The position numbers and the translations under genes are program-made. Shown one piece after another: positions 1 to 8,698 of a DNA stretch of 64,000 nucleotides. The notes under the pieces were generated by a model that saw nothing but the letters and a program-made list of their open reading frames with translations, did not search any database and was not told the DNA's origin. Within the stretch, counting starts at the first letter, position 1; every line of letters begins with the position of its first letter. Source of the stretch: Candidatus Hodarchaeota archaeon (GTDB lineage Archaea > Asgardarchaeota > Heimdallarchaeia > Hodarchaeales > YT1-039). Location of the stretch: positions 1-64,000 of the forward strand of contig JAEOTF010000069.1 in the NCBI GenBank assembly GCA_016840025.1. Direction: 5' to 3'.

Positions 1-8
1 ATGAAATT

Positions 9-2504
9 ATGTTTACAACCTTTTCAGAATTAGATCTTTTTGAGCAAGCACTTCTTATGGGTGTTATCGGTGTAGCTATCTTGAGCTTTTTATATTCTTG
101 GTGGCTACGACAAGATGTTATGAAACAGCATACTGGTACAGACGACATGCGAACGGTATGGGGCGCTATCAAAGAAGGTGCTGACTCGTATCTCATGAAA
201 CAGCTAAAGACAATTTTACCAATTGTCACAATTCTCACCTTAGCACTCTTTCTGAGTGTATATTTGGTTGAGCCCTCAGCAGCGGCGAAAGATGAATTTG
301 ATGTAGATGATCCCACGTTGATCATGGCAGTGGGTCGAACAATCGCCTTTATCATGGGCGCGAGTTTTTCACTTGCGGTGGGTCAGTTGGGCATGCGAAT
401 CGCGGTTAATGCGAACATTCGAGTCGCTGCCGCCGCTACGATGGCCACTGACGCAGAAGGAAATAAGCTTGATGTGAAAAAGCGCTATAATAAATCACTA
501 TCAGTAGCTTACCGCGCAGGTACGGTCACCGGAATGCTGACGGATGGGTTTGGCCTATTAGGAGGCACACTGATCTTTATCATCTTTGGAAAAGCCGCGC
601 CTGACGCTTTACTTGGGTTTGGTTTCGGAGGAACCATTCTGGCATTATTTATGCGGGTAGGCGGTGGTATTTATACCAAAGCTGCTGATGTGGGCGCTGA
701 TCTTGTAGGAAAAGTTGAGGAAGACATCCCCGAGGATGACCCCCGAAACGCCGGCGTAATTGCCGACCTTGTCGGTGATAATGTAGGCGATTGTGCAGGT
801 ATGGCTGCCGATATTTTTGAATCATACGAAGTAACCATTGTGTCTTCGCTGATTTTAGGATTATACATCTATGATCACATTGAAAAAGAGCTAATGGGCA
901 TAGAACCAAATATCATCTGGATAATGTTCCCATTGATCGTACGAGCGATAGGAGTGATTAGTTCCATGGTGGGAACATTTGCTGTGAGTCTTTGGAGAAC
1001 ACCAGATGCCGAAAAAGCAATGTTTCAATCGTATGAATTATCGAGTGCAATAACAATTTTTACGTCATTCCTATTTGCGATATTCTATGTTGGTGACTGG
1101 CGACTTGCTTTTCTTGTTGCCACAGGCGTTATGTTAGCAGTATCTTTTAATCCCATTACCGCACGATTTACAGCTAAAGAAAGAGGGCCAGTTCAAGAAG
1201 TTGTTGATTCAATGGACGGTGGACCCGCGACTACAATCCTCTCAGGCTTTTCATTAGGGCTTGAATCTAGTGTTTGGGCAGTAGTGGCAATTTCTGCATC
1301 ATTTGTCATCACAATCGCAACATTCCTTTTCCTACCCAGCAACGAGGTCTTCAACGGCGCACTCGGAATCGATGAACTCCGTATTCATAAGGAGTCAATT
1401 GTTCATTACATGCTTTATGGTATTGCACTAATAGGTATCGGCATGCTCTCACACACCGGAAACAATGTAGCAATGGATTCCTTCGGACCCATTAGTGATA
1501 ATGGTCAAGGAATAGCTGAGCTTGTAGCGAAAGATTTCGATGAGGAATCAAGAAGAGTTCTAGAAGAGCTGGATGCCGTTGGAAACACCACTAAAGCCAT
1601 TACAAAAGGGATCGCCATTGCTTCAGCGGTAATTGCTGCTGTAAGCCTCTTTGCTTCCTTCGTGACAGATATTGATGTGGTTGTGGCAAATTTAAATAAG
1701 GGAAAACCAGAAAGTGAGCAGATCCTCAATCCATTAGCGCAAGGTCTTCGTGTTAATATCCCTGCTGTATTTGTTGGTCTTCTTCTTGGTGCTGCTTTAC
1801 CTTGGATTTTCGCAGCCTTTAACATCCGTGCTGTAAGTCGAGCAGCTGGAGATATGATGGTCGAAATCCGACGCCAATTTCGAGTTCCAGGAGTCATGGA
1901 AGGAACGAAAAAACCCGACTATGGCCGTGCAGTTCAAATCTCAACAGCTGCTGCACAGAAAGAATTGATCAGTTTGGCTGTCATTGCATTTTCAGTACCT
2001 ATTATGGTAGGCATTGCTTTTGGGGCAATGTTGAATGCAGGCGCTGATAATCTTGGCCTATCAGAAACCACTACGGCGCTAATTGGTTCTGGAGTAGAGG
2101 CATTAGGCGGATTTAATGCAGGTATTATTGTTTCAGGCCAACTACTTGCTGTTTTTATGGCAAATGCAGGTGGTGCATGGGACAATGCGAAAAAGACTGT
2201 TGAAGATGAGCCAAGAGACCTTGAGAAAAATACAGGTAAAGGATCTGAACGACATAAGGCAGGAGTAGTTGGTGATACCGTAGGAGATCCATTAAAAGAC
2301 ACTGCTGGTCCAGCGATCAACCCGATGATAAAGGTAGTCAATTTAATTAGTCTTATTCTGGCACCATTGCTAGTAGAGGCTTCTGTCAAGGATGACCTTA
2401 GTCTAATCCTAATAGTCGTTGCAGTATTCCTCTTCATTGCATTTATCTGGGCTTATCGGAAGAGTAACCGAAGAGCAGCGGTTAGTTTTACTGAAAAAGT
2501 GTGA
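9..2504 (+). CDS. hppA: Membrane-bound proton-translocating pyrophosphatase
   Basis: Hydrolyses pyrophosphate and pumps H+ across the cytoplasmic membrane. The 831-residue protein has many membrane segments and the family's PPi-binding motif DVGADLVGKVEED at residues 227-239, followed by a DNVGDCAGMAADIFES block. The second acidic block near the C-terminus (GDTVGDPLKDTAGPAINP) is also intact. The GNTTKA signature carries Lys529 and Thr532, the combination known for K+-independent H+-pumping enzymes; K+-dependent ones carry Ala at the first position. The reading frame is open to the window edge, so the true start could lie a few codons upstream of the ATG at 9. A T8 tract at 2569-2576 probably terminates it. 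Confidence 0.95.
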   Translation: MFTTFSELDLFEQALLMGVIGVAILSFLYSWWLRQDVMKQHTGTDDMRTVWGAIKEGADSYLMKQLKTILPIVTILTLALFLSVYLVEPSAAAKDEFDVDDPTLIMAVGRTIAFIMGASFSLAVGQLGMRIAVNANIRVAAAATMATDAEGNKLDVKKRYNKSLSVAYRAGTVTGMLTDGFGLLGGTLIFIIFGKAAPDALLGFGFGGTILALFMRVGGGIYTKAADVGADLVGKVEEDIPEDDPRNAGVIADLVGDNVGDCAGMAADIFESYEVTIVSSLILGLYIYDHIEKELMGIEPNIIWIMFPLIVRAIGVISSMVGTFAVSLWRTPDAEKAMFQSYELSSAITIFTSFLFAIFYVGDWRLAFLVATGVMLAVSFNPITARFTAKERGPVQEVVDSMDGGPATTILSGFSLGLESSVWAVVAISASFVITIATFLFLPSNEVFNGALGIDELRIHKESIVHYMLYGIALIGIGMLSHTGNNVAMDSFGPISDNGQGIAELVAKDFDEESRRVLEELDAVGNTTKAITKGIAIASAVIAAVSLFASFVTDIDVVVANLNKGKPESEQILNPLAQGLRVNIPAVFVGLLLGAALPWIFAAFNIRAVSRAAGDMMVEIRRQFRVPGVMEGTKKPDYGRAVQISTAAAQKELISLAVIAFSVPIMVGIAFGAMLNAGADNLGLSETTTALIGSGVEALGGFNAGIIVSGQLLAVFMANAGGAWDNAKKTVEDEPRDLEKNTGKGSERHKAGVVGDTVGDPLKDTAGPAINPMIKVVNLISLILAPLLVEASVKDDLSLILIVVAVFLFIAFIWAYRKSNRRAAVSFTEKV

Positions 2505-2568
2505 GCCGTAGGTTCTGCATAATTATAACCTCAGACTAAGACAAAGAAGGTATCCCCCTTCAAATTCC

Positions 2569-2576
2569 TTTTTTTT
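2569..2576 (+). terminator. Oligo-T terminator after hppA
   Basis: An uninterrupted run of eight T on the coding strand 65 bases after the pyrophosphatase stop. T-runs are the usual intrinsic termination signal of archaeal RNA polymerase. The rest of the gap 2505-2905 shows no gene; it is AT-rich. Confidence 0.5.
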
Positions 2577-2868
2577 CTAAATTTGCATATTTATTGGGCC
2601 TGATCTATAATAGAAGCATTTATTACATCAAAACCTTTGATCTTTTGATTAACAACTTGAATAACAGAATTACTGATCCTAGGGAGTAGTTAGAACTCAT
2701 TTAATCGAAAAAATGCGGTAAGACGCTAAGAAAGCGTTTAAATAGCATTAATTCCAATGTTGAGTTAGAATTTGATTTTGTTGGCTTTTCTAAAGAAGCC
2801 CTCAAGATAAGAAGAGCTTTATAATAGAGATAGAAAGTTGGACTTTACGCTTCACAATAATGGATTCT

Positions 2869-2892
2869 GGCTCAGAATCGGCTCAGAATCGG
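2869..2892. repeat. Tandem 12-bp duplication before rpo7
   Basis: The sequence GGCTCAGAATCG occurs twice head to tail immediately before the rpo7 start. It sits where a ribosome-binding or leader element would be. It may be a replication-slippage duplication. Confidence 0.5.
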
Positions 2893-2905
2893 AAGTGACA
2901 CTACC

Positions 2906-3508
2906 GTGTACTTTCTAACAACGGTCGAGGACATTGTAAGAGTACCACCTAATCGGTTTGGCGAAAATTTGAACGAGGTGATCTTTGACATCTGTCGTGC
3001 AAAATTTGAAAATACTGTAGCACCAGATGTTGGGATGCTGGTCGCTATCGTGGAAGTCAGGTCGATATCGCCAGGAAGAATCATTCCAGGACATGGAGAC
3101 ACGTTTCACGAGGTCAAGATGAGTGTACTGACGTTTAGACCACTGGATGGAGAAGTGGTAGAAGGAGAAGTGGTGGAAGCTACAAAATTCGGTGTATTTA
3201 TCCGTGTAGGCTGCACCGACGCCCTCTGTCATGTCTCCCAGCTCGCTAACGAATATTTCTCCCTTGGTGGCAAAACCAAACAGGTTCTCACAGGCCGCGA
3301 ATCGGGCCGCACCTTTCAGCTCGGGGATCGCGTCCGCGCCCGTATCATCACCACCACCACCGATCATGTGAGTATGAAGATCGCCGTCACCATGCGTCAG
3401 CCTGGACTGGGTCCCGACCGCTGGGCCAAGGAAGCCACCGTTCCCGCCACTGCTGAAGCAGCCGATGAGGTCATCGAAGATCGTGATGATTTTGCCCCGT
3501 TGGATTAA
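2906..3508 (+). CDS. rpo7: DNA-directed RNA polymerase subunit Rpo7 (RpoE1)
   Basis: Stalk subunit of archaeal RNA polymerase, partner of Rpo4, homologous to eukaryotic Rpb7. Residues 1-80 match the RNP-like N-terminal domain (MYFLTTVEDIVRVPP start). The C-terminal half is an S1/OB RNA-binding domain beginning near GEVVEGEVVEATKFGVFI. The start is GTG; the N-terminal residues match the family. A short acidic tail follows (EVIEDRDDFAPLD). spt4 follows after 14 bases, the usual archaeal order. The first half is AT-rich and the S1 half is clearly GC-rich with C-ending codons, a shift that continues into spt4. Confidence 0.93.
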   Translation: MYFLTTVEDIVRVPPNRFGENLNEVIFDICRAKFENTVAPDVGMLVAIVEVRSISPGRIIPGHGDTFHEVKMSVLTFRPLDGEVVEGEVVEATKFGVFIRVGCTDALCHVSQLANEYFSLGGKTKQVLTGRESGRTFQLGDRVRARIITTTTDHVSMKIAVTMRQPGLGPDRWAKEATVPATAEAADEVIEDRDDFAPLD

Positions 3509-3522
3509 GAAGAGGTGCATTC

Positions 3523-3717
3523 ATGGCGAAACTCAAAGCCTGTAAGATCTGTCATGTGATCGTCGAAGATGAACAACAATGTCCCGTTTGTAAACAACCC
3601 GGAACCCTTTCCCGGGAATTCTCGGGTCTCGTGGTCGTCATCGATCCCGAGCGCTCAGACATCGCCCACAAACTCAATGTGACGCGGCCAGGGCGGTACG
3701 CGATCCGGGTCCGCTGA
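3523..3717 (+). CDS. spt4: Transcription elongation factor Spt4 (RpoE2)
   Basis: Small zinc protein that pairs with Spt5 to make the DSIF-like processivity factor on elongating RNA polymerase. The 64-residue protein has the expected CKIC and CPVC zinc pairs, then the Spt5-binding core (GLVVVIDPERSDIAHKLNVTRPGRYAIRVR). A GAGGTG ribosome-binding site lies just before the ATG. Its stop codon is the first base triplet of a hairpin that may terminate the rpo7-spt4 transcript. Confidence 0.95.
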   Translation: MAKLKACKICHVIVEDEQQCPVCKQPGTLSREFSGLVVVIDPERSDIAHKLNVTRPGRYAIRVR

Positions 3718-3735
3718 TTTTTTCATAAAAAATCA
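3715..3735 (+). terminator. Palindromic T-rich terminator overlapping the spt4 stop
   Basis: TGATTTTTT (3715-3723) and AAAAAATCA (3727-3735) are perfect inverted copies separated by CAT, and the first copy begins with the spt4 stop codon. The T6 run suits archaeal termination, and the symmetry would work for both strands. Confidence 0.5.
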
Positions 3736-3902
3736 AATAAAACGGGAATAGAGGGGAAGAAAATAGGAAGGGAGAGGAGAGACTAGACAATATAAGGATT
3801 AAAAAGAATCTTCCAAAATAGTGGTTAGAAAGGAATAAGATGGATAAAGAGGAAAGAGATTAGAAACGAAAAAGATGAATAAAGAAGAGGAGAAGAAGAA
3901 AG

Positions 3903-4256
3903 ATGAGTGAAGAAGCTAGGCTCGTGAAGGCTGCCGCATTTTATAGCGAGGTTTTGACGCCCCTGTCGATTGTGATTGCGATTCAGGTGTCGCTTTTGCT
4001 CCATTTGGACAGAAAGGGCGAATATATTAATGGATGGATCGTTCTTACCCTATTTTCGTTCATCCTACTGGTCTATTGCTTTACCAGCGTGGCACGACTT
4101 AAATTTCTCCCCGAACTCACGGTTGGCTTTGCTCCAGAAGAAGAGGACGAACGACTGTTGATGTCTCGCGATGTGAAGGTCACCTACCTCGGAATTGGGC
4201 TTGATATCATTATTACAGCATTGTTATTATTTGTGGATTTTTTTCAGTTAGAATAA
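3903..4256 (+). CDS. Small three-segment membrane protein, function unknown
   Basis: A 117-residue protein not recognised as a named family. Three hydrophobic segments are visible, at about residues 16-34, 44-63 and 94-115, with a charged loop (PEEEDERLLMSRDVK) between the second and third. A purine-rich GAAGAGGAGAAG stretch precedes the ATG. It lies between spt4 and the ribosomal-protein cluster on the same strand, which suggests a conserved archaeal gene, but nothing seen gives a role. Confidence 0.6.
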   Translation: MSEEARLVKAAAFYSEVLTPLSIVIAIQVSLLLHLDRKGEYINGWIVLTLFSFILLVYCFTSVARLKFLPELTVGFAPEEEDERLLMSRDVKVTYLGIGLDIIITALLLFVDFFQLE

Positions 4257-4332
4257 ATAAAAGTAGGAAAGAAGCCCTTTAAGTTAAAATATGGTAAAAT
4301 AAGAGATTATAAAAAGAAGAGGTTTGACCCAA

Positions 4333-4623
4333 TTGGTAGAGGTCGAGGATTATTATGAGAGCATCCTAGTGAATGTTAGTGTGCCCCGTAATGCTGCAAA
4401 TGTCCAATTAACTACAGATCAAGAACGAATGGGCATGTTACAGCAGGCAGTCCAGCGGTATTTCGAGGATGATCGGTTTCGGATGGTGATCACAGCGCTG
4501 GTTGGGCACTGGCGTAATGATGGACACATAGTGATTTTAGAACGACGACCCGAGCAGCAAGGCGAGTTTACGATCTATCGGGATGGGCAAACGGGGACTG
4601 CTAGGAAAGAAGAAAAAAGATGA
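4333..4623 (+). CDS. Small acidic-basic protein of unknown function
   Basis: No ATG is available at the 5' end. TTG codons at 4324 and 4333 both keep the frame; the second lies about nine bases after a GAGGT ribosome-binding site and is preferred (96 residues). The protein has alternating strands and helices, with VSVPRNAANVQLTTDQERMG followed by a FRMVITALVGHWRNDGHIVILERR stretch, and a basic tail. Family not recognised. Its position in the rpo7-rps24e neighbourhood suggests a housekeeping gene. Confidence 0.5.
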   Translation: MVEVEDYYESILVNVSVPRNAANVQLTTDQERMGMLQQAVQRYFEDDRFRMVITALVGHWRNDGHIVILERRPEQQGEFTIYRDGQTGTARKEEKR

Positions 4624-4773
4624 AAAGAGAGAAATTAGATCAATAATAAAGCATCTTGGCGTAGTATAGGAACAAAAAAACACTGAAAGCTCATACAAGC
4701 TTGGCATGTTTGAAATTGTTGTACTGAAAAGGAATTAATCTTTTAATAGAGGGATAAGGATGAACATAGCTAA

Positions 4774-4898
4774 TAAGCGACGAAAGGGTACTACCTAGAT
4801 CAATGAGATAGCATAGATTAATCAGAAAACGACATCATTTCCCTCCTGTAACACTAAAAAAACGATAGAAACAACGAAATCCCCCTATTCGTCGCTTA
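4774..4898. repeat. Spaced 11-bp inverted repeat in the 4.6-5.0 kb gap
   Basis: TAAGCGACGAA (4774-4784) and its exact complement TTCGTCGCTTA (4888-4898) are about 100 bases apart. A second short pair, AAACGATA and TATCGTTT, lies near the right arm. The gap 4624-5037 shows no coding potential. The repeat could fold a leader or be an operator pair for the downstream dephospho-CoA kinase gene. Confidence 0.35.
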
Positions 4899-5037
4899 TC
4901 GTTTCATTTCTAGCTTCTCTCCGCTTTTTTGAAATAATTAGGCACAATCAAAAACCTGTTCATTAATTAATACCGTTTTGGCAATTATTTCGATATTTTA
5001 AACTACCTTTATTTGAACACCAGAAAAACTGATCATT

Positions 5038-5604
5038 ATGGTGGTTAAATACTTTCCAAAAAACGCTCATGTTTTACGATTAAAAGAGACCGCTCGAAAA
5101 TACTTCAAAAGTCCTATGGGCATTTTATTGACTCCTAATGATAAAACCGCCGAAGAAAAGTTTTCTGAAAGATTTGGCAGTACTTTCCACAAAGGGACGC
5201 CCTTAATTGCTGTAGGAGACGTGGTAGCAGAAACTCTCATGTCGGTTAGTATTATCCCGAATGTAACTATATTAGATTTCAAAACTCTCCGGGATAGTAA
5301 CCTTCAAATCATAATACCAGATTCAAAAGTAATTAAGGTAAAAAACTTGCCTGCAGAAATCAGTCGAGAAGCGTGGGTAGCAATAAAAGACCTCTTTCAT
5401 TCTTTTCAGACTAGTAAGAAGAGGATTTGTGTACAGGTTGAGGGGGAAGAAGATTTATTAGCAATTCCAGTCGCATTAGAAGCCCCGTTGAATTCGTTAA
5501 TGGTCTATGGTCAACCCGGAGAAGGGATAGTCGTTGTAAATATAACAAAACCTCTGAAAAAATCAATCGAGGAGCTTTTAACCCATTTTGACCCTTTTCC
5601 TTAA
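5038..5604 (+). CDS. GTP-dependent dephospho-CoA kinase (DUF359 family)
   Basis: Archaeal enzyme for the last step of coenzyme A synthesis, phosphorylating dephospho-CoA with GTP. The 188-residue protein has the family blocks: GILLTPND near the N-terminus, LIAVGDVVAETL, ILDFKTLRD, VEGEEDLLAIPVALEAP and VYGQPGEGIVVV. The ATG at 5038 follows a TGATC-type ribosome-binding site. Its position between spt4 and rps24e is the common archaeal order and supports the call. Confidence 0.92.
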   Translation: MVVKYFPKNAHVLRLKETARKYFKSPMGILLTPNDKTAEEKFSERFGSTFHKGTPLIAVGDVVAETLMSVSIIPNVTILDFKTLRDSNLQIIIPDSKVIKVKNLPAEISREAWVAIKDLFHSFQTSKKRICVQVEGEEDLLAIPVALEAPLNSLMVYGQPGEGIVVVNITKPLKKSIEELLTHFDPFP

Positions 5605-5723
5605 AGAGAAACTAATCCCTAAGATTAAAGAATTATTCAAAAGACTAGTCCTAATCTCAGCAGAGCGATCTTTAATCTTGGTAAGAAAAGACCCCTGTAA
5701 TTTCCTATAACTGAGTGATCGTA

Positions 5724-6017
5724 ATGGAACTTGAACTAACCGAAATTCGTGAGAATCCATTTCTCAAACGGAAAGAAGTATATGGAGTCATAATACACAG
5801 GAATCAAGCCACTCCAGGCCGTCAAGAAATAATTAAACGTGTAGCAGCAGAACTCAATACAAATGCCGAGAATACTGTTTTAGTTAACATTCATAGTCAA
5901 TTTGGTGCACCTCAATCCCGTATTGAATTACACATCTATGAAAATCCTACAGATGCGCAGAAGATAGAACCTAAATATCGTCTGAAAAGGTCAGGACTAT
6001 TAGAGGAAGCAAAATGA
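5724..6017 (+). CDS. rps24e: 30S ribosomal protein S24e
   Basis: Small-subunit ribosomal protein shared by archaea and eukaryotes. Family features are visible: [19 protein letters not shown] at the start, the [16 protein letters not shown] segment and the closing [12 protein letters not shown]. An upstream in-frame GTG (5715) is less likely than the ATG at 5724, because a GAGTGATC ribosome-binding sequence overlaps that GTG. The stop overlaps the start of rps27ae (ATGA), indicating translational coupling. Confidence 0.95.
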   Translation: MELELTEIRENPFLKRKEVYGVIIHRNQATPGRQEIIKRVAAELNTNAENTVLVNIHSQFGAPQSRIELHIYENPTDAQKIEPKYRLKRSGLLEEAK

Positions 6018-6163
6018 AAGGTCATGCACTTTATGAAACAAGCAAGGACGGGAAACTAAAACGTTTAAGAAAAGAATGTCCTAGATGTCGTGGTTGTTTT
6101 CTTGCGGAACACAAGGATCGCCGTTCCTGCGGCAAATGTGGCTATTCGGAATTCAAGAAATAA
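6014..6163 (+). CDS. rps27ae: 30S ribosomal protein S27ae
   Basis: A 49-residue zinc protein of the small subunit. It begins [20 protein letters not shown] and carries the CPRC and CGKC zinc pairs typical of S27ae, ending GYSEFKK. In eukaryotes this domain is fused to ubiquitin; here there is no fusion. The start overlaps the rps24e stop in an ATGA. Confidence 0.95.
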   Translation: MKGHALYETSKDGKLKRLRKECPRCRGCFLAEHKDRRSCGKCGYSEFKK

Positions 6164-6214
6164 CAAGACTTAATTAGGATCTCCTTTTTGATTTAGTAAT
6201 GGATTAGAAGGTTG

Positions 6215-7222
6215 ATGGTTGAGTCAAAAGAACCAATTATCCTTGGAATTGAAGGCACCGCACATACTGCGGGAATTTCGATAATAGAAGGAACAAAAAT
6301 TCTATCCGATGTTCGTGCAACTTTTCAACCTAAAGAAGGCGGAATTCACCCCCGTGAAGCGGCAAGGTTTCTAGGGCAGAACCTACCTACCCTTATCCAT
6401 GAAGCCATTACAAAGGCGGGTCTTCAAGCAAATGAGTTATCAGGAATTGCATTTTCTCAAGGCCCAGGATTAGGGCCTTGTCTTAGAGCAACTGCGACAG
6501 CTGCAAGAGCCCTTGCACTTTATCTTGAAATACCACTTTTAGGGGTAAATCATTGTGTTGCCCATGTTGAACTTGGAAAACTCCTGACAGAAGCAATAGA
6601 CCCTATCACACTCTATGTATCGGGAGGAAATACACAGGTCATTGGATTCGGACATGGACGATATCGGGTTTTAGGAGAGACATTAGATATCGCTGTTGGA
6701 AATGCTCTAGATTCTATTGCTCGAGAATTCGGATTGCCTCATCCTGGGGGGCCACTAATTGAAAAATATGCTCAACAAGGTAAAAAACTACTTACATTAC
6801 CTTATACAATAAAAGGGATGTCAATCTCCTATTCGGGCTTTGTTACAGCAGCTACTCGACTTTATCATGAAACACATCCTACAATGGAAGATCTCTGCTT
6901 TTCTATTCAAGAATATGCATTTGGAATGCTAGCAGAGATAACAGAAAGAGCAGTTTCATGCACAGAAAAAAAAGAGGTACTTCTTACAGGCGGTGTAGCA
7001 GCAAACAGCCGTTTGAGACAGATGATTAGAGATGTTGCCGAAGAACAAGATGTACGCTTTTATTTTGTTCCGCCTCGTTTAGCGGGTGATAATGGGGTAA
7101 TGATTGCATGGACAGGTAAGTTGTTATATGACTGTAAGGCATATCTAGCCGTTTCTGAAAGTCAAGTAATTCCTCGATGGAGAATTGATGAGGTTTCTAT
7201 TCCATGGCTCTCAAACCATTGA
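6215..7222 (+). CDS. kae1: Kae1, catalytic subunit of the KEOPS tRNA t6A complex
   Basis: Transfers threonylcarbamoyl to A37 of ANN-decoding tRNAs as part of KEOPS with Bud32, Cgi121 and Pcc1. ASKHA-fold motifs are clear: LGIEGTAHTAGISI near the N-terminus, GPGLGPCLR, the metal-binding NHCVAHVE with its HxxxH pair, YVSGGNTQVI, and the C-terminal GGVAANSRLR and GDNGVMIAW. A TTG lies one codon before the ATG at 6215; the ATG is preferred. The end overlaps bud32 by 19 bases, the usual archaeal coupling (fused in some species). Confidence 0.96.
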   Translation: MVESKEPIILGIEGTAHTAGISIIEGTKILSDVRATFQPKEGGIHPREAARFLGQNLPTLIHEAITKAGLQANELSGIAFSQGPGLGPCLRATATAARALALYLEIPLLGVNHCVAHVELGKLLTEAIDPITLYVSGGNTQVIGFGHGRYRVLGETLDIAVGNALDSIAREFGLPHPGGPLIEKYAQQGKKLLTLPYTIKGMSISYSGFVTAATRLYHETHPTMEDLCFSIQEYAFGMLAEITERAVSCTEKKEVLLTGGVAANSRLRQMIRDVAEEQDVRFYFVPPRLAGDNGVMIAWTGKLLYDCKAYLAVSESQVIPRWRIDEVSIPWLSNH

Positions 7223-7893
7223 TTATCAAAAATCAAGTCTTTAAAAAAGGTGCAGAGGCCCATCTCTCCCATGGGACGTATTTAGGGAGAGAAGCGATAT
7301 ATAAAGAGCGAAAAACCAAACAATATCGCCATCCTAAATTAGATGAACGATTAAGACGGACACGTACAATTAGGGAAGTCAAAGCGTTAACTACCGCTAT
7401 TGAAAACGGTGTAAGAACCCCTTCAGTTTATGGTATAGATTTGGGAACTTCTACTATCATTCTTGAAAAAATTAATGGGCCATTACTTAGTCAAATGATC
7501 CAGTCTAATCATATAATGCTTTATCCCGCACTGGAAGACTTTGGTAGAGTCACTGGTCGTCTGCATTCATGTGGGCTTGTTCATGGGGATTTAACCACGT
7601 ATAATGCAATCTGGGAAGAGAACAGGAAAATTCTAGCCCTTATTGATTTTGGGCTTGCGGATTTTTCTCGTGAGACCGAACATCGAGCCACTGATTTGTT
7701 TACCTTACTGACAACCTTGAAAGGTATCCAACCAGAAAAATTCAGGGAACTATTCAATCACTTTCTAAAGGGATATAAAACCACAGCTAGTTTCTTTCAA
7801 GAGATAGAAAAACAACTCGAAGATATCGCCCTTAGAGGACGATATATTAGCAAGGATGCCCGAAAAAGGGAAGTTGTATGGGATTACCACTGA
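7204..7893 (+). CDS. bud32: Bud32, KEOPS-associated protein kinase
   Basis: Small atypical kinase/ATPase that activates Kae1 in t6A synthesis. The 229-residue protein has the reduced kinase motifs: probable ATP-contacting Lys34 (AIYKERK), catalytic loop HGDLTTYN at 127-134 and DFG at 148-150. No activation-loop region like those of signalling kinases is present, as expected. Translation likely couples to kae1 through the 19-base overlap. Convergent with the PAC2-family gene, 3 bases apart. Confidence 0.95.
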   Translation: MALKPLIIKNQVFKKGAEAHLSHGTYLGREAIYKERKTKQYRHPKLDERLRRTRTIREVKALTTAIENGVRTPSVYGIDLGTSTIILEKINGPLLSQMIQSNHIMLYPALEDFGRVTGRLHSCGLVHGDLTTYNAIWEENRKILALIDFGLADFSRETEHRATDLFTLLTTLKGIQPEKFRELFNHFLKGYKTTASFFQEIEKQLEDIALRGRYISKDARKREVVWDYH

Positions 7894-7896
7894 AAC

Positions 7897-8619
7897 CTAG
7901 GTATACAGCTGTGCTGGTTGATCGCTTTTTTCTTCTTCTTGTGCTGCAGCGAGCTTTTGGAGTAGTTTCTCTTCAATTTCTTGTTTATCTTCCAATAATG
8001 AGCTTATATCGACTTTAATATCTAAAATTAGGGCTAGTTTTGTAACGGCTTCAGCAGCACTATTTGTATCAGGACGCGATCTATCAGCATAGGTCAAAAT
8101 CCCAAGTGCAGAGAATTGATTCAGGTCTAAAAGACCAAGCATTACAGCAAGAGGGCCAGCTACGAACAATTCATCCTCGAGAAAGGGAGCGTCCAGTTCC
8201 TTCTTTTGGGTGATAAACTCACGTGTAGGGATATAGCGAATATTCTCATCTCCTGAGCGAAGACGGGAGTCCACTCCACCCACAAAGTAACCTTCTTCAA
8301 ATCCTTGCTGCATAATCCAATTGGAGAGATGTTCCGAAAATTCTATCTGGACATGGCGGTAGGGTTGAAGATGAGGGATGAAAATAGCAATATCCTCATG
8401 GGCATAGATTTCAAAAGGAAGCTTTAACCGCCCTTTTTCAATTGAGATGAAGGGTGGCGAAGCAGAGCTAGAGATAATCGCCACTCGTTCACATTTTAAT
8501 TCTTCTACCATGTGCCTAACCGTAATAAAACCTACCTCTCCAAGTCCGTGAAAACCAGTAACGAACCGTTTACATTTTGCTAAAGCTTTTTTATTTTCTA
8601 TAATTACTTCAAATTGCAT
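7897..8619 (-). CDS. PAC2-family protein (proteasome assembly chaperone type)
   Basis: The 240-residue protein matches the PAC2 fold: FVTGFHGLGEVGFITVRHMVEEL at the start, strand-rich core with HEDIAIFIPHLQP, EGYFVGGVDSRL, and FVAGPLAVMLGLLDLNQFSALGILTYADRSRPD followed by AAEAVTKLALILDIKVD. Archaeal members (PbaA/PbaB type) have been linked to proteasome assembly, but paralogs are numerous and the exact role is unknown. The C-terminus is a charged coiled-coil-like tail. Confidence 0.85.
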   Translation of the reverse strand: MQFEVIIENKKALAKCKRFVTGFHGLGEVGFITVRHMVEELKCERVAIISSSASPPFISIEKGRLKLPFEIYAHEDIAIFIPHLQPYRHVQIEFSEHLSNWIMQQGFEEGYFVGGVDSRLRSGDENIRYIPTREFITQKKELDAPFLEDELFVAGPLAVMLGLLDLNQFSALGILTYADRSRPDTNSAAEAVTKLALILDIKVDISSLLEDKQEIEEKLLQKLAAAQEEEKSDQPAQLYT

Positions 8620-8698
8620 GGATAAACCCCATTAATTCTAATCGAGACATTTTCATCATTAAAATGAACATTTTTCAAATTAAATGTAATTAATAAAT

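Noticed and set aside
2915..3520. A 201-codon frame antisense to rpo7
   Set aside because: It is a shadow of the GC-rich rpo7 coding sequence, which has clear family motifs on the + strand.
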